Assembly (NCBI RefSeq): GCF_049532895.1
Contig: NZ_CP064031.1
Location: forward strand, 3,906,001 to 3,970,000
DNA from: Dyella_B acidisoli
GTDB lineage: Bacteria > Pseudomonadota > Gammaproteobacteria > Xanthomonadales > Rhodanobacteraceae
Direction: 5' to 3'
Length of the DNA stretch: 64,000 nt
Below are positions 7,851 to 17,598 of this stretch, in pieces. How positions within the stretch are numbered: the first letter of the stretch is position 1; each line of letters begins with the position of its first letter. The notes under the pieces were generated by a model that had not been told where the DNA came from, did no database searches, and worked only from the letters and a program-made list of their open reading frames with translations. The position numbers and the translations under genes are program-made.

Positions 7851-10800
7851 TCACCGGCTCCTGCGCGTGTTGCTCCAGTACTTCGCTGATTTGAGCCAGC
7901 AACTCGGCTTCTTGATACGGCTTGCCGAGATAACGTTCCACACCGATGTCGAAGGCGCGCTGGCGATGCTTTTCGCCGGTACGCGAGGTGATCATGATGA
8001 TCGGCACGTGGCGCAGGCGCGGATCGGCCTTCATCTGCGTCGCCAGTTCGTAGCCGTCCATGCGCGGCATTTCGATGTCGAGCAGCATCAGATTCGGCAC
8101 GCGTTCGTGCAGTTTTTCCAACGCGTCGAGGCCGTCCTTCGCGGTTTCCACTTCGTATTCGTGGCGTTCGAGCACGCGGCCGGTGACCTTGCGCATGGTG
8201 ATCGAGTCGTCGACCACCATCACCAGCGGGCGCAAGCGTTCTTCTTCGATCACCGGCGCGACGGTGGCGTAATGCACGCCTTCGGCCAGGCGCTGTTCGC
8301 GACGGGCCAGGCCATGACGCACCAGCGGCGCGAGGTCGAGAATCACCAGCACCGAGCCATCGCCCATGATGGTCGCACCGAGGATGCCGGGCACCGAGCT
8401 CACTTGCGGGCCGACCGACTTCACCACGATTTCGCGCGAACCGATCACGGCGTCGACGCGGATGGCGGCACGCAGTTCACCCGAACGAGTCAGCAGCAAC
8501 GGCAGCTGTTCTTCATCGCCCATGCCTGGGGTCAGGCCAAGCAGGCCGGCCAGGTCGTGGATGGCGTAATCCTCGCCGTTGTAATCGAACTGCGGATTTT
8601 CTTCCACCAGACGCTGTGACAGCTCATCTGGACTGATGCGTGCAACACCCTGTACCGAGGTCATCGGGATGGCGAAAGTGGATTCGCCGATGCGCACCAG
8701 GATCGCCTGCGTCACCGCGAGGGTGAACGGCAGTCGCAGCACAAAGGTGGTGCCTTCGCCCTGACGCGACTCGATCGCGAGCGAACCGCCCATTGCCTTG
8801 ATCTCGCTGGCCACCACGTCCATGCCCACGCCGCGGCCGGCGAGCTGGGTGACGGTGCTGGCGGTGGAGAAACCGGTCAGGGTGATCAGCGAGAGCAACT
8901 GGTCGTCGAACAAGCGTGTATCAGCGCGAATCAGCCCACGCTCGATCGCACGCTTGCGAATCGCCTCGCGGTCCAGGCCGCGGCCGTCGTCGCTGACGCG
9001 GATCACCACCTCGGTGGCTTCGCGCGCCACGCGGATGCGCACTGCGCCCTCTTCCGACTTGCCGGACGCGCGGCGCGCTTCCGGCGTTTCGATACCGTGC
9101 GCCACGGCGTTGCGCAGCATGTGCTCGAACGGCGCCTTGATGCGGTCGAGCAGGTTGCGGTCCATTTCACCGTGCGCGCCTTCCACGTACAGCTGCGCGC
9201 TCTTGCCTTCTTCTTGCGCGGCCTGACGCAGCGTGCGGCGCAGGTTCGGCACCATGGTGTCGAACGGCAGCATGCGCGTGCGCAACAGACCTTCCTGCAG
9301 TTCCGAACTTACGCGGGACTGCTGGATCAGCAGCGTTTCGGCCTGACGGGTGAGATCGTCCAGCATGCTCTGGATCGACACCAAGTCCGACACCGATTCG
9401 GCCAGCGCACGTGAGTACTGCTGCAGCTGCGAGAAGCGGTCCAGTTCCAGCGGATCGAACACCGCCATGCCCGCTTCGCGATGCTCGCGCTGGAAGCGCG
9501 CGATGATCTGCGCTTCGGTTTCGATTTCGAGCATGCGCAGCTGGCTGCGCAGACGCGATACGGTCTGTTCAAGTTCGACCAGGTTGAAGCGGTAGGCCGA
9601 AACCTGCTGCTCCAGACGCGAACGGTAGATCGCTACTTCGCCCGCGTGATTTACCAGGCTGTCCAGCAGTTCCGCACGTACGCGAATCTGTTCCTGCGCG
9701 GTGCGGCCTGCTTCTTCGGCCTGCGCGTCGTTTTCCGCGGGCAGCAGCGAAGGCAGTTCCAACGCGCTGACTTCCGGAGCCGGCGCTGCTGCAACGGGCG
9801 CAGGAGCGGGCGCTTCGGCAACGGGGGCTTCTTCGGCAACGAGTGCTGACGCTTCATGCGCCTGCGTCTCGTGCACGTCACCGCCCGTCAGGCGCGCGAT
9901 CATGGCATGCGGATAGGCAATGGCCTTGCCTTGCGATACGCGCTGCACGAGGCCATGCATTTCGTCGAACGCAGCTTCAAGCGTGCCGATCAGCGAACCG
10001 GTCTTCTGCGGGTCGATGCCATGCGAATGTTCGAGCAAGCTTTCCAGCGCGTGGCTAAGATCGCCCACCGGTGTGACACCGGCGATGCGCGCGCCACCCT
10101 TGAGGGTGTGCAGCGCACGCAGGAGTCCGGCCATGTGTGAAACATCGGTCGGCTCGGCATGCCATTTCGCGAGCGTGCCGTCGGCGTCGTCGAGAATCTC
10201 GCGCGCTTCTTCGCTGAAGATTTCCAGCAAATCCGGGTCGATGTGGTTGAAGCTCATCAGCTCGCCGGCCGGCACGCGTTCTGCCGGCTGACGTTCGATC
10301 GTTTCCTGTTGCGGTGCTTCAGCGACAACAGGTTCTTCGTGATGCGGCGCCTGTACGACCGGCTCTTCCACCGGCTGCTCGATCTCATGCTCGACGGCTT
10401 GATGCTCGATAGCCTGATGATCGACAACTTCGGGCTCGACCACTTCAGGTTGAGCCACTTCTGGCGCAGCCGCTTCCGGCTCGGCCACAGTCGGTTCTTC
10501 GAGCATGGTCTCGCTGACGAACGCATGCACGGGTTCTTCGTGCGCCGGTTCTTCCACCGGCTCGTTCGCCGCTTCGAAACCAAAGTCGAGATGATGTTCG
10601 ATCGCGGCTGGTTCTTCGGCCGCTTCCTCGCTAACAGCGTGGTGACCGGTGTCGAGCGCTTCGAGGCTGGCGAGAAGTTCCGCGAAATCTGCGTCCTGCG
10701 CGCTGGGTTCGGGCTCGAGATGCTGCAGCACGGGCTCGGGCTCAGCTTCGCCAGGACCTTCCGCGGCGAGCGCATCGAGCAACTCGGCGGTGTAGTCCTC

Positions 10801-13800
10801 TCCCGCGATGGCGGGCGATTCGACAAACGGTTCCGCAGTCGTCTCGACCGGCGTTTCAACCGTTGGCTCTTCGGCCGCAATGTGCGCTTGTTCTTCGGGT
10901 TCGACCGGCTCGGCCACGCGCACCGGCTCGAACGACACCGGCTCGACGGCGTGCGGCTCGAACACCACGTGCGCCATCTGCGGTTCGGGTTGGTGATCGC
11001 GCAGCTCGGTGAGGCGCGTGATCAGCGCGGTCGCATCCGGCAACTGCGGATGTGGCGTGTCGAACTGGGCCATGACTTCATCGACGACGTCGGCACTCTG
11101 GCGCAGCAGGCTCAAGCCTTCGAGCGAGAGCGGCTGACCGGCTGCGCGCAAGCGCTTGAGCAGGCTTTCCAACGGCGACAGCAGCTGGATCAGCAGCGGA
11201 ATGTCGACCATCGCGATGGCGCCATGCAGGGTGTGCACGGCGCGCAACAGACCGTCTTCGACCGGCAGTTCGCCCTTGGCGAAAGTCACTGCATTGCGGA
11301 TGGTTTGGAGGTACTGCGCCACTTCGCTGCGCAGGATTTCCAACAGCACCGGGTCGACCGGCGGCAGCACCGGCGCTTCCATCGCCATGACGGCGGGAAT
11401 GACCGGCTCCTCGATCGGCTGTGCAGCAGCAACCGAGTGATCGGTGTGCGTAGCGGTCGGAATCGCATCGGTCGCTACGCGTGGCACGCGGCGGCGTACC
11501 ACATGCCGCACAGTCTGCGTGCCCGTGGTGAGGAACTGCGCCACATCGGCCTGCTCGCCGGCGGAGAGATGATCGGCAGCCTGCATGATCGCGCTGAGCG
11601 GCACGGTCGGCACGGTGCCTTCCTTCAGCATGGAATACAGCTGGGGCAGTGCCTCGATGGCGTGACCGACCAGCGCCTGTACGCCGCTGTGCGCCTGGAT
11701 GCTGCCGTCCAGCACGCGATTGAGCATGTTCTCCACGCGCCAGGCGAATTCGCCCAGCACGGCGGCGCCGACCAGGCGGCCCGAACCCTTCAGCGTGTGG
11801 AACGAACGGCGGATCGACGTGAGCTCGGACAGCTGCGCCGGATCCGTCATCCAGGTCTGCTGCGCATGGCGCAGGTTGCTGATCTCTTCCTGCATTTCCT
11901 CCAGGAAGATGTCGCGGATGTCGTCGTCGATGCCTTCGGTGCTGGCCTGGAAGCCGGCCGTGAAGGCCAGCGGATCGACGCCCGAAACCTGTTCCTCGAT
12001 TTCCTCTTCGATCTCGACCCAGTCGCTACTTTCCTCAGCCGCATGCGTGTACGCGTGCGGTTCGGTTTCGACCAAGTGCAGACCGGTGACGTCGTGCGCA
12101 GCCGGTACAGGCGTTTCGCTGCTGCCGACGAAGAGCGCTGTGGCGTCTTCGCCGTGCGCGACCGTGACCGACTCGTTGAGAGCGGGTGCGGATGCGGGTA
12201 CTGGCGCAGAGACGGCCTCCACCGGCGCAGCTGCCGGTGCGTGTATCTCCGGCGCGCTTTCCGGTGCTTCCTTGGCCTCCGGCGGAGGCCAGTAGCCCAA
12301 TCCACCCAGGCTGTGCTCGGCGACGTCCAGGACATGTTCGAGCCCACCGCGATGTTCACGCGCAGCTTCGAGGTAATACTCCAATGCGGCGATCGCGTCG
12401 GCCAGCTGATCCATCTGCGCACTGCTGGGAATGCGCTTGTCGATGCACAGCTCGTTGCCGATGAAGCGGCCCACGCCTTCGGCGATCTCCGCCGAGCGCG
12501 GCGAAGACAGCATGCGCATGGCGCCGGCCACTTCGTCCATCATCGCCGGCAAACCATCGAGCTGTTCGTGCTGCCAGCCGGATTCGACGAACGCGACGAT
12601 GCCGTTCTTCACCTTGCCGGTGTTGCCCACGGCCTCGTTCATCAGCGTGGCAAGAATGTGCCGCGCCTCGCTGCGCGGCAGCATCGAGACCTTTTGTTCT
12701 TCCTCGTGCACGTTGTCCGCGCCAAGGCTTTCGATGTGATCGTCCAGCGACGCTTCCACATAGAGCAATGCGCCGGCCACGTCGAGCAGCGATTCCTCAT
12801 CGGGACTGCGCATGCGATTGGCGACTTCTTCCAGCACTCGACGCTGTTCGTTCACCACGCGGCGCGGCACGTTCAGCGCGAGCATCCCGAGCGTATCGCC
12901 GACGCGTTCCAGCACTTCGGCTTGCGCACCGAGTTGCGCCGGATCGGCATCGTTCTGGCGCAGGAACAGATCCAGCGCTTCCTTCACGCGCAGCAGATCG
13001 TCCTTCAGCGCGCGCGCCACGGAGTCGAGCAAGGCGCGGTTATGCCCGGCCATCGACCCGCGAGCATGTTCCAGCTCGGTGGCATCGGGCATCAGGTTGT
13101 CGAGGTTGTATGTCTGCGCCAGCAGCGCCATCTGTTGGCTGCGTTGCTTGGACTGCGCCACGATGTACAGCAGCTTGCGCGCCAGATCGTCGGAGTCACC
13201 GCCCTGCATGGCGTCTTCGCCCTGCTCGATCAGTTGGCGGATGCTGCGATCGACCTTGCCGATCAGCTGCCGCACGTCGGCGGCGTAGCTCTTGAGCATG
13301 CCCTGATCGAGGCCTTCCAGCACACCGGAGGTGATCCACCACAGGCGACGCCCCGGCACGGTGCTACAGCGAGCGCCGATGGCAGCAAGCGTGTTGCGCA
13401 TGCCGGCGAGTTGCTGCGAGCCACCTTGGCCGCGGAACCAGGCCAGCAATTGCTGCTGGAAGCGCAGGCGCAATTCGTTGATTTCGGTCTTGCGGCGCTG
13501 CACGTCGACAGCCGCAGCGGCCACCGGTGCCTGCGGCGGCAGCGGGGTATCCAGATTAGGCGCGAACAGAGCCGCTTCGCTCAGCGCTTCCTGCTCACGG
13601 CTGGCGCGCAGTTCGTTCAATAGCGGCAGCAGCACCACCGGTACGTCGCGGTGACCGCTGGAAAGGCGTTCCAGATAATCGGGCAGCTGCATCAGGCCGC
13701 GCATCAGCGCGGCATAAGCGTCTTCGCGGTTGCGTACGTGGTCTTCGAGCAGCGAGATGGCGAGTGTCTCCATCTCCTCGGCGACCATCGCGGCGCCATA

Positions 13801-13986
13801 CAGCTCGACCATGCGCAAGGTGCCTTGCACCTGATGCAGGTTCTCGGCGCAGTTGCGCATGACCTGGCGCTCGCCGGGATTGTCCACGTAGGACTCAAGC
13901 GCCTGTCGCGCGAGCGCAAGCGTCTCGTCAAGCTCAGGCTTGACCCACTGGAGCGTGGTGAAATCGATGTGGTCTTGAAGTCTCAT
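7840..13986 (-). CDS. chpA: Hybrid sensor kinase ChpA/PilL of the type IV pilus chemosensory system
   Basis: This 2048-residue CheA-type kinase carries several phosphotransfer domains. Histidines in Hpt-like contexts are H51 (NLHQVQGT), H730 (SFHTLKGSGR), H918 (AVHTLHGA) and H1293 (ALHTLKGGAR). Long Pro/Glu/Ala linkers separate them. The dimerisation and kinase domains follow (RNAVAHGIE for the N-box, DDGRGLD and GRGVGMDVV for ATP binding, about 1600-1740), then a CheW domain, then a C-terminal receiver with VVDDS and phosphoacceptor D1970 in LLDIEMPRMDG. It should phosphorylate PilG and PilH and control twitching. There is no pilK gene between it and pilJ. Confidence 0.95.
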   Translation of the reverse strand: MRLQDHIDFTTLQWVKPELDETLALARQALESYVDNPGERQVMRNCAENLHQVQGTLRMVELYGAAMVAEEMETLAISLLEDHVRNREDAYAALMRGLMQLPDYLERLSSGHRDVPVVLLPLLNELRASREQEALSEAALFAPNLDTPLPPQAPVAAAAVDVQRRKTEINELRLRFQQQLLAWFRGQGGSQQLAGMRNTLAAIGARCSTVPGRRLWWITSGVLEGLDQGMLKSYAADVRQLIGKVDRSIRQLIEQGEDAMQGGDSDDLARKLLYIVAQSKQRSQQMALLAQTYNLDNLMPDATELEHARGSMAGHNRALLDSVARALKDDLLRVKEALDLFLRQNDADPAQLGAQAEVLERVGDTLGMLALNVPRRVVNEQRRVLEEVANRMRSPDEESLLDVAGALLYVEASLDDHIESLGADNVHEEEQKVSMLPRSEARHILATLMNEAVGNTGKVKNGIVAFVESGWQHEQLDGLPAMMDEVAGAMRMLSSPRSAEIAEGVGRFIGNELCIDKRIPSSAQMDQLADAIAALEYYLEAAREHRGGLEHVLDVAEHSLGGLGYWPPPEAKEAPESAPEIHAPAAAPVEAVSAPVPASAPALNESVTVAHGEDATALFVGSSETPVPAAHDVTGLHLVETEPHAYTHAAEESSDWVEIEEEIEEQVSGVDPLAFTAGFQASTEGIDDDIRDIFLEEMQEEISNLRHAQQTWMTDPAQLSELTSIRRSFHTLKGSGRLVGAAVLGEFAWRVENMLNRVLDGSIQAHSGVQALVGHAIEALPQLYSMLKEGTVPTVPLSAIMQAADHLSAGEQADVAQFLTTGTQTVRHVVRRRVPRVATDAIPTATHTDHSVAAAQPIEEPVIPAVMAMEAPVLPPVDPVLLEILRSEVAQYLQTIRNAVTFAKGELPVEDGLLRAVHTLHGAIAMVDIPLLIQLLSPLESLLKRLRAAGQPLSLEGLSLLRQSADVVDEVMAQFDTPHPQLPDATALITRLTELRDHQPEPQMAHVVFEPHAVEPVSFEPVRVAEPVEPEEQAHIAAEEPTVETPVETTAEPFVESPAIAGEDYTAELLDALAAEGPGEAEPEPVLQHLEPEPSAQDADFAELLASLEALDTGHHAVSEEAAEEPAAIEHHLDFGFEAANEPVEEPAHEEPVHAFVSETMLEEPTVAEPEAAAPEVAQPEVVEPEVVDHQAIEHQAVEHEIEQPVEEPVVQAPHHEEPVVAEAPQQETIERQPAERVPAGELMSFNHIDPDLLEIFSEEAREILDDADGTLAKWHAEPTDVSHMAGLLRALHTLKGGARIAGVTPVGDLSHALESLLEHSHGIDPQKTGSLIGTLEAAFDEMHGLVQRVSQGKAIAYPHAMIARLTGGDVHETQAHEASALVAEEAPVAEAPAPAPVAAAPAPEVSALELPSLLPAENDAQAEEAGRTAQEQIRVRAELLDSLVNHAGEVAIYRSRLEQQVSAYRFNLVELEQTVSRLRSQLRMLEIETEAQIIARFQREHREAGMAVFDPLELDRFSQLQQYSRALAESVSDLVSIQSMLDDLTRQAETLLIQQSRVSSELQEGLLRTRMLPFDTMVPNLRRTLRQAAQEEGKSAQLYVEGAHGEMDRNLLDRIKAPFEHMLRNAVAHGIETPEARRASGKSEEGAVRIRVAREATEVVIRVSDDGRGLDREAIRKRAIERGLIRADTRLFDDQLLSLITLTGFSTASTVTQLAGRGVGMDVVASEIKAMGGSLAIESRQGEGTTFVLRLPFTLAVTQAILVRIGESTFAIPMTSVQGVARISPDELSQRLVEENPQFDYNGEDYAIHDLAGLLGLTPGMGDEEQLPLLLTRSGELRAAIRVDAVIGSREIVVKSVGPQVSSVPGILGATIMGDGSVLVILDLAPLVRHGLARREQRLAEGVHYATVAPVIEEERLRPLVMVVDDSITMRKVTGRVLERHEYEVETAKDGLDALEKLHERVPNLMLLDIEMPRMDGYELATQMKADPRLRHVPIIMITSRTGEKHRQRAFDIGVERYLGKPYQEAELLAQISEVLEQHAQEPVNEQ

Positions 13987-14053
13987 GCGCCCCCCTCAGC
14001 GGCTGCGCTCTTGGCGCTTTGACACAACCGTCGAGGTTGCCCTCTTGTAGATG

Positions 14054-14092
14054 CCTAATAACACCCGGCCTAATAACAGCAGGTCCAGTAAC
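14054..14092. repeat. Three short direct repeats between pilJ and chpA
   Basis: CCTAATAACA occurs at 14054-14063 and 14069-14078, and CCAGTAACA at 14084-14092, giving a period of about 15 bp. They lie in the 111-bp pilJ-chpA gap. They could be a small protein-binding array or slippage products. Nothing else is recognisable in this gap. Confidence 0.5.
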
Positions 14093-14097
14093 ACCGG

Positions 14098-16131
14098 TCA
14101 GCCCGGCAGCTTGAAGTGCGCCACCGAGCGGCGCAGGTCGCTTGCCAGTTGCGCCAGGTAGCCAATCGATTCGGCCGTTTGGCTTGCGCCTTGCGACGTC
14201 TGCGAGGTGATTTCCTGAATCGCATTCATGGATTGGGAAATATCCGTCGCGGCGATCGACTGCTGACGCGCAGCGGCGGAGATGTTTTGAATCAGTGCGG
14301 ACAAGTCGTGCGATACGCGCTCGATGTCGCCCAGTGCGCTGCCGGCGTCCTCGGCCTTGCGGGCACCTGCCACCACTTCGGCGGTGGTCTGTTCCATCGA
14401 GTTCACCGCTTCGTTGGTGTCGGACTGAATCGTCTGCACCAGCGTTTCAATTCGCTTCGTGGCGCTCGCGGAGCGTTCCGCGAGGCGCTGCACTTCGTCC
14501 GCCACCACCGCGAAACCGCGGCCCGCTTCACCCGCCGAGGCTGCTTGGATAGCCGCGTTCAAGGCGAGGATGTTGGTCTGTTCGGCAATGTCGTTAATCA
14601 GTTCCACGATGGAGCCGATTTCCTGCGAGGATTCACCCAGTCGCTTAATACGCTTGGACGTTTCCTGGATCTGGTCGCGGATCGAGTCCATGCCGGAAAT
14701 CGTCTCGCGCACCACCTCGGCACCGCGGGAAGCGATTTGCACCGAGCGCTCGGCCACGTCGGCCGATTCGGCGGAATTCTTCGACACATCGTCCATCGAC
14801 GTCGCGATCTGGTTGATCGCGGTGGTCGCCGTGCTGATGCGGTGCGCCTGCGCTTTCGCGGCGTCGGCCAGATGGCGTGCGGTAGTCTGCGTTTCCTGCG
14901 CCGAAGACGACACCTGCTCGGAGGTTTCGTTAATCGTCGTCACCAGGGTGCGCAACTCGTCGATAGCGTAGTTCACCGAGTCGGCGATCGCACCCGTGAT
15001 GTCTTCGGACACGGTGGTCTTTACGGTCAGGTCACCTTCGGCGAGCGAACCCATTTCGTCCAGCAGGCGCATGATGGCCTCCTGGTTACGCTGGTTGAGT
15101 TCGGTACTCTCGCGGAAGCGGCGACGCTGGTCGGTCACCAGTTGGAACACCAGCAAGACGGCGAAGGCCACGGCGCCAAGCGCACCGACCACGCCCCAGC
15201 CCACGTTCGGGAACAAACGACGCACGGGAAGCTGGCCAATCTGTTCGGCAAGGTCGTTCGCGCGCAGCAGCACGTTCTGCGAATCCAGCGAAGCCTGGTT
15301 GCCGGCGCTCTTCACCACGGCGAGGTTGCTGGCCGCGGCCACGAGCTTGGAGACTGGATCGCTCAGCTTGTCCCAGTCGCCCTGCATCTGCGAAAGAATC
15401 TTGCGACCGTTCGCATCGCCCAGCTGCTGCACGCCCATGCTCTGGTTGCCTTGCAGCAAGCCCTTGAGCACTTCGCCGTAGCTCTGCGCGTCGCGCGACA
15501 GGCCGTCAGCGGAGGCCTGTGCCGATTCACCACCCTGCAGCACTTCCTGCACGCGGCGGATGATACGGTCGGCCAGCAACATCTGACGCGAAGCGCCAAG
15601 CATTTCGTCCGCGCTGCTGCCCTTGCGCTGCTGCAGGATGTTGACCACCTGCTCCATGTTGGAGTTGAGCAGCGGCAACTGCTTGGACAGATCGTCCGCG
15701 CGCTGCGTCGAATCGAGCACGACCGCCTTGTTGGAAAGGATCTTGCCGATATCGCCGTCGAGCTGTTTCCACGCATCGGCCAGCTTGCTGACGGAACGGC
15801 CGGTGGGCGTGGCGTTCTGGTCGGCATAGGGCTTCATGCCGGTCTTGGTGTCGCCGTTGACCAGGCGCTGTGTGGCCGAATCGATCGCGTCGCGCGCGTT
15901 CTCCAGCTCAGCGAACGAATCGGGGTTACCGCCGGAAGCTTCCAGCGCGTACTTGGCCGTCTGCTGCGACAACACCTGGATCTGCGTGGTCAACGCAATC
16001 GCCTGGCGGTCTTCGCCGTTCTTGAGGTTGAGTAATACGAAGTCGATCGCCGCGAAGCCGATCGAAACCACCAGCAATACGATGAGGATGGTGTATCCCC
16101 TTTCCTTGCCGACGCCCCCTGTAGTGCTCAT
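14098..16131 (-). CDS. pilJ: Methyl-accepting chemoreceptor PilJ
   Basis: This 677-residue chemoreceptor has a first membrane segment near residues 15-35, a long periplasmic helical region, a second segment (GALGAVAFAVLLVFQLV), a HAMP-like region and a cytoplasmic signalling hairpin with EQTNILALNAAIQAASAGEA and GRGFAVVADEVQRLAERS. PilJ senses type IV pilus state and feeds ChpA through PilI. The ATG at 16131 has GAGGTGAA a few bases upstream; the GTG at 16140 overlaps that site and is rejected. It lies in the pilG-pilH-pilI-pilJ-chpA order known from Pseudomonas. Confidence 0.93.
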   Translation of the reverse strand: MSTTGGVGKERGYTILIVLLVVSIGFAAIDFVLLNLKNGEDRQAIALTTQIQVLSQQTAKYALEASGGNPDSFAELENARDAIDSATQRLVNGDTKTGMKPYADQNATPTGRSVSKLADAWKQLDGDIGKILSNKAVVLDSTQRADDLSKQLPLLNSNMEQVVNILQQRKGSSADEMLGASRQMLLADRIIRRVQEVLQGGESAQASADGLSRDAQSYGEVLKGLLQGNQSMGVQQLGDANGRKILSQMQGDWDKLSDPVSKLVAAASNLAVVKSAGNQASLDSQNVLLRANDLAEQIGQLPVRRLFPNVGWGVVGALGAVAFAVLLVFQLVTDQRRRFRESTELNQRNQEAIMRLLDEMGSLAEGDLTVKTTVSEDITGAIADSVNYAIDELRTLVTTINETSEQVSSSAQETQTTARHLADAAKAQAHRISTATTAINQIATSMDDVSKNSAESADVAERSVQIASRGAEVVRETISGMDSIRDQIQETSKRIKRLGESSQEIGSIVELINDIAEQTNILALNAAIQAASAGEAGRGFAVVADEVQRLAERSASATKRIETLVQTIQSDTNEAVNSMEQTTAEVVAGARKAEDAGSALGDIERVSHDLSALIQNISAAARQQSIAATDISQSMNAIQEITSQTSQGASQTAESIGYLAQLASDLRRSVAHFKLPG

Positions 16132-16242
16132 GATCTTCACCTCATCCGTCTACTGCACCGGCACGCCAACGCGTGCCAGTCAAGAATTTCCGAAGCTCTC
16201 GCCCCGCTCCGGGCGCAACCCGTGCCGACAACAACCGCTTCA

Positions 16243-16788
16243 TCAGGCAGCTGCCTGGCGAAAATCGGGTGCACGAACCAACTTGCCCATGCTGAACAGC
16301 GCCAGGCGCTGTCCGTCCACTTCCACGCGATCGTCGACGAAACGCGTCAGGCGTGGATCGTCTTCGCGCTCGGCATCGCGGCGTTGTTCCGCGTCCACCG
16401 TGCGCTGTCCGAATACTTCATCGACCAGTAGCGCCACGCTGCCGGCACCCTGGCGCACCACCAAGAGGCGTGCGCGCTCGGAATGCAGCGTGCGCTCGCT
16501 GAACAGGAAGCGCGCCATGTCCACCACCGGCATCAGGTTGCCGCGCACGTTCGCCACGCCCAGCAGCCACGGCTTGGTACCGGGCACGGGGGTAAGCGTG
16601 GGCACGGCCAACAACTCGTTGATCTCTTCGATGGCGCTTACAAACAGGTAGCCGCCGGCGCGATAACCGATGCCACGCCACAGACCGGGCGCTTCGAAAC
16701 GCTCCTGCGTACCGGACGCGTGCGCCAGTGAAAGCCGTTCGTAGCGGGCCAGGATCTCGAAGGGCGACTGGGCGACTGCTACCGTCAT
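16243..16788 (-). CDS. pilI: CheW-like coupling protein PilI
   Basis: This 181-residue CheW-domain protein links PilJ to ChpA. The pattern GYLFVSAIEEINELL, WLLGVANVRGNLMPVVDM and LLVDEVFGQR is typical of CheW/PilI. The ATG at 16788 lies one base after the pilH stop, so translation is probably coupled. A longer frame from 16842 overlaps pilH and is not used. Confidence 0.93.
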   Translation of the reverse strand: MTVAVAQSPFEILARYERLSLAHASGTQERFEAPGLWRGIGYRAGGYLFVSAIEEINELLAVPTLTPVPGTKPWLLGVANVRGNLMPVVDMARFLFSERTLHSERARLLVVRQGAGSVALLVDEVFGQRTVDAEQRRDAEREDDPRLTRFVDDRVEVDGQRLALFSMGKLVRAPDFRQAAA

Positions 16789-16789
16789 T

Positions 16790-17161
16790 TCAGGCAGCCT
16801 TCGGCAGCAGTTCGTTGATGCATGCCAGCAGGTCCTTCTCATTCACCGGTTTGGTGATGAAGGCCTTGGCGCCCTGCCGCATGCCCCACACACGGTCGGT
16901 TTCCATCGACTTGGTGGTGATGATCACGATCGGCACGCTGGCGGTGGCCGGGTCGCGCGTGAGCGTGCGCGTCGCCTGGAAACCGTTCATGCCCGGCATG
17001 ATGACGTCCATGATGACGAGATCCGGCCGTGTGGCGCGCACGCGCTCGATGCCGTCCTCCGCATTGTTGCAGGAGTCGACGCGATGCCCTGCCCGTTCGA
17101 GCATGGTGGAAAACACGCGCACGTCCGTGGGCGAATCGTCGATGATGAGGATGTTGGCCAC
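16790..17161 (-). CDS. pilH: Response regulator PilH
   Basis: This 123-residue single receiver domain has ILIIDDSPTD with acidic residues 8-9, phosphoacceptor D52 in VIMDVIMPGMNG, IITTKS and the conserved lysine in ITKPVNEKD. PilH is thought to act as one of two outputs, or a phosphate sink, of the Chp system. A GTG at 17161 preceded by GGGGGAG is chosen as start and gives the family's length (about 121 residues). Another GTG at 17188 would add nine residues. It follows pilG after 32 bp. Confidence 0.9.
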   Translation of the reverse strand: MANILIIDDSPTDVRVFSTMLERAGHRVDSCNNAEDGIERVRATRPDLVIMDVIMPGMNGFQATRTLTRDPATASVPIVIITTKSMETDRVWGMRQGAKAFITKPVNEKDLLACINELLPKAA

Positions 17162-17193
17162 AGCTCCCCCTTCAGAGCTCTTCTTCACAACCT

Positions 17194-17598
17194 TTAAACC
17201 GTGCTGGCGACATGACGGTGGATGGCACCAAGCAGTTCATCGCGTGTGAACGGCTTGGTGAGGTATTGCTCCGCGCCGACAATGCGGCCACGCGCTTTGT
17301 CGAACAAACCGTCCTTCGAGCTCAGCATGATCACCGGCGTCGAACGGAATTGCGGATTGTTCTTGATCAGCGCGCACGTCTGATAGCCATCCAGCCGCGG
17401 CATCATGATGTCCACGAAAATGATGGCCGGTTTCTGGTCGGAAATCTTAGCCAACGCCTCGAAGCCGTCGACGGCGGTAAGCACCTCGCATCCTTCTTTC
17501 TTGAGCAAGGTTTCCGCCGTGCGGCGGATGGTCTTTGAGTCGTCAATGACCATGACCTTCAGACCAGCCAGGCCGTTCGTAGCTACGTTCAAGTTCAC
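17194..17598 (-). CDS. pilG: Response regulator PilG
   Basis: This 134-residue single receiver domain has VMVIDDSKTIRR with D19-D20, phosphoacceptor D63 in FVDIMMPRLDG, MLSSKDG and the lysine of YLTKPF. PilG is the main output regulator for pilus extension in Pseudomonas and Xanthomonas. It starts at a GTG (17598) with AGGGGGG about 5 bp upstream. It is the first gene of the chemosensory operon, whose promoter must lie in 17599-17949. Confidence 0.94.
   Translation of the reverse strand: MNLNVATNGLAGLKVMVIDDSKTIRRTAETLLKKEGCEVLTAVDGFEALAKISDQKPAIIFVDIMMPRLDGYQTCALIKNNPQFRSTPVIMLSSKDGLFDKARGRIVGAEQYLTKPFTRDELLGAIHRHVASTV

Noticed and set aside
10159..13623. Open frame of 1154 codons on the plus strand opposite chpA
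   Set aside because: It is the antisense of a clear CheA-type kinase. Its composition (very rich in Arg, His and Phe) is typical of a shadow frame in high-GC DNA, and it has no recognisable domain.
14116..16035. Open frame of 639 codons on the plus strand opposite pilJ
   Set aside because: It mirrors the chemoreceptor gene and has the same shadow-frame composition.
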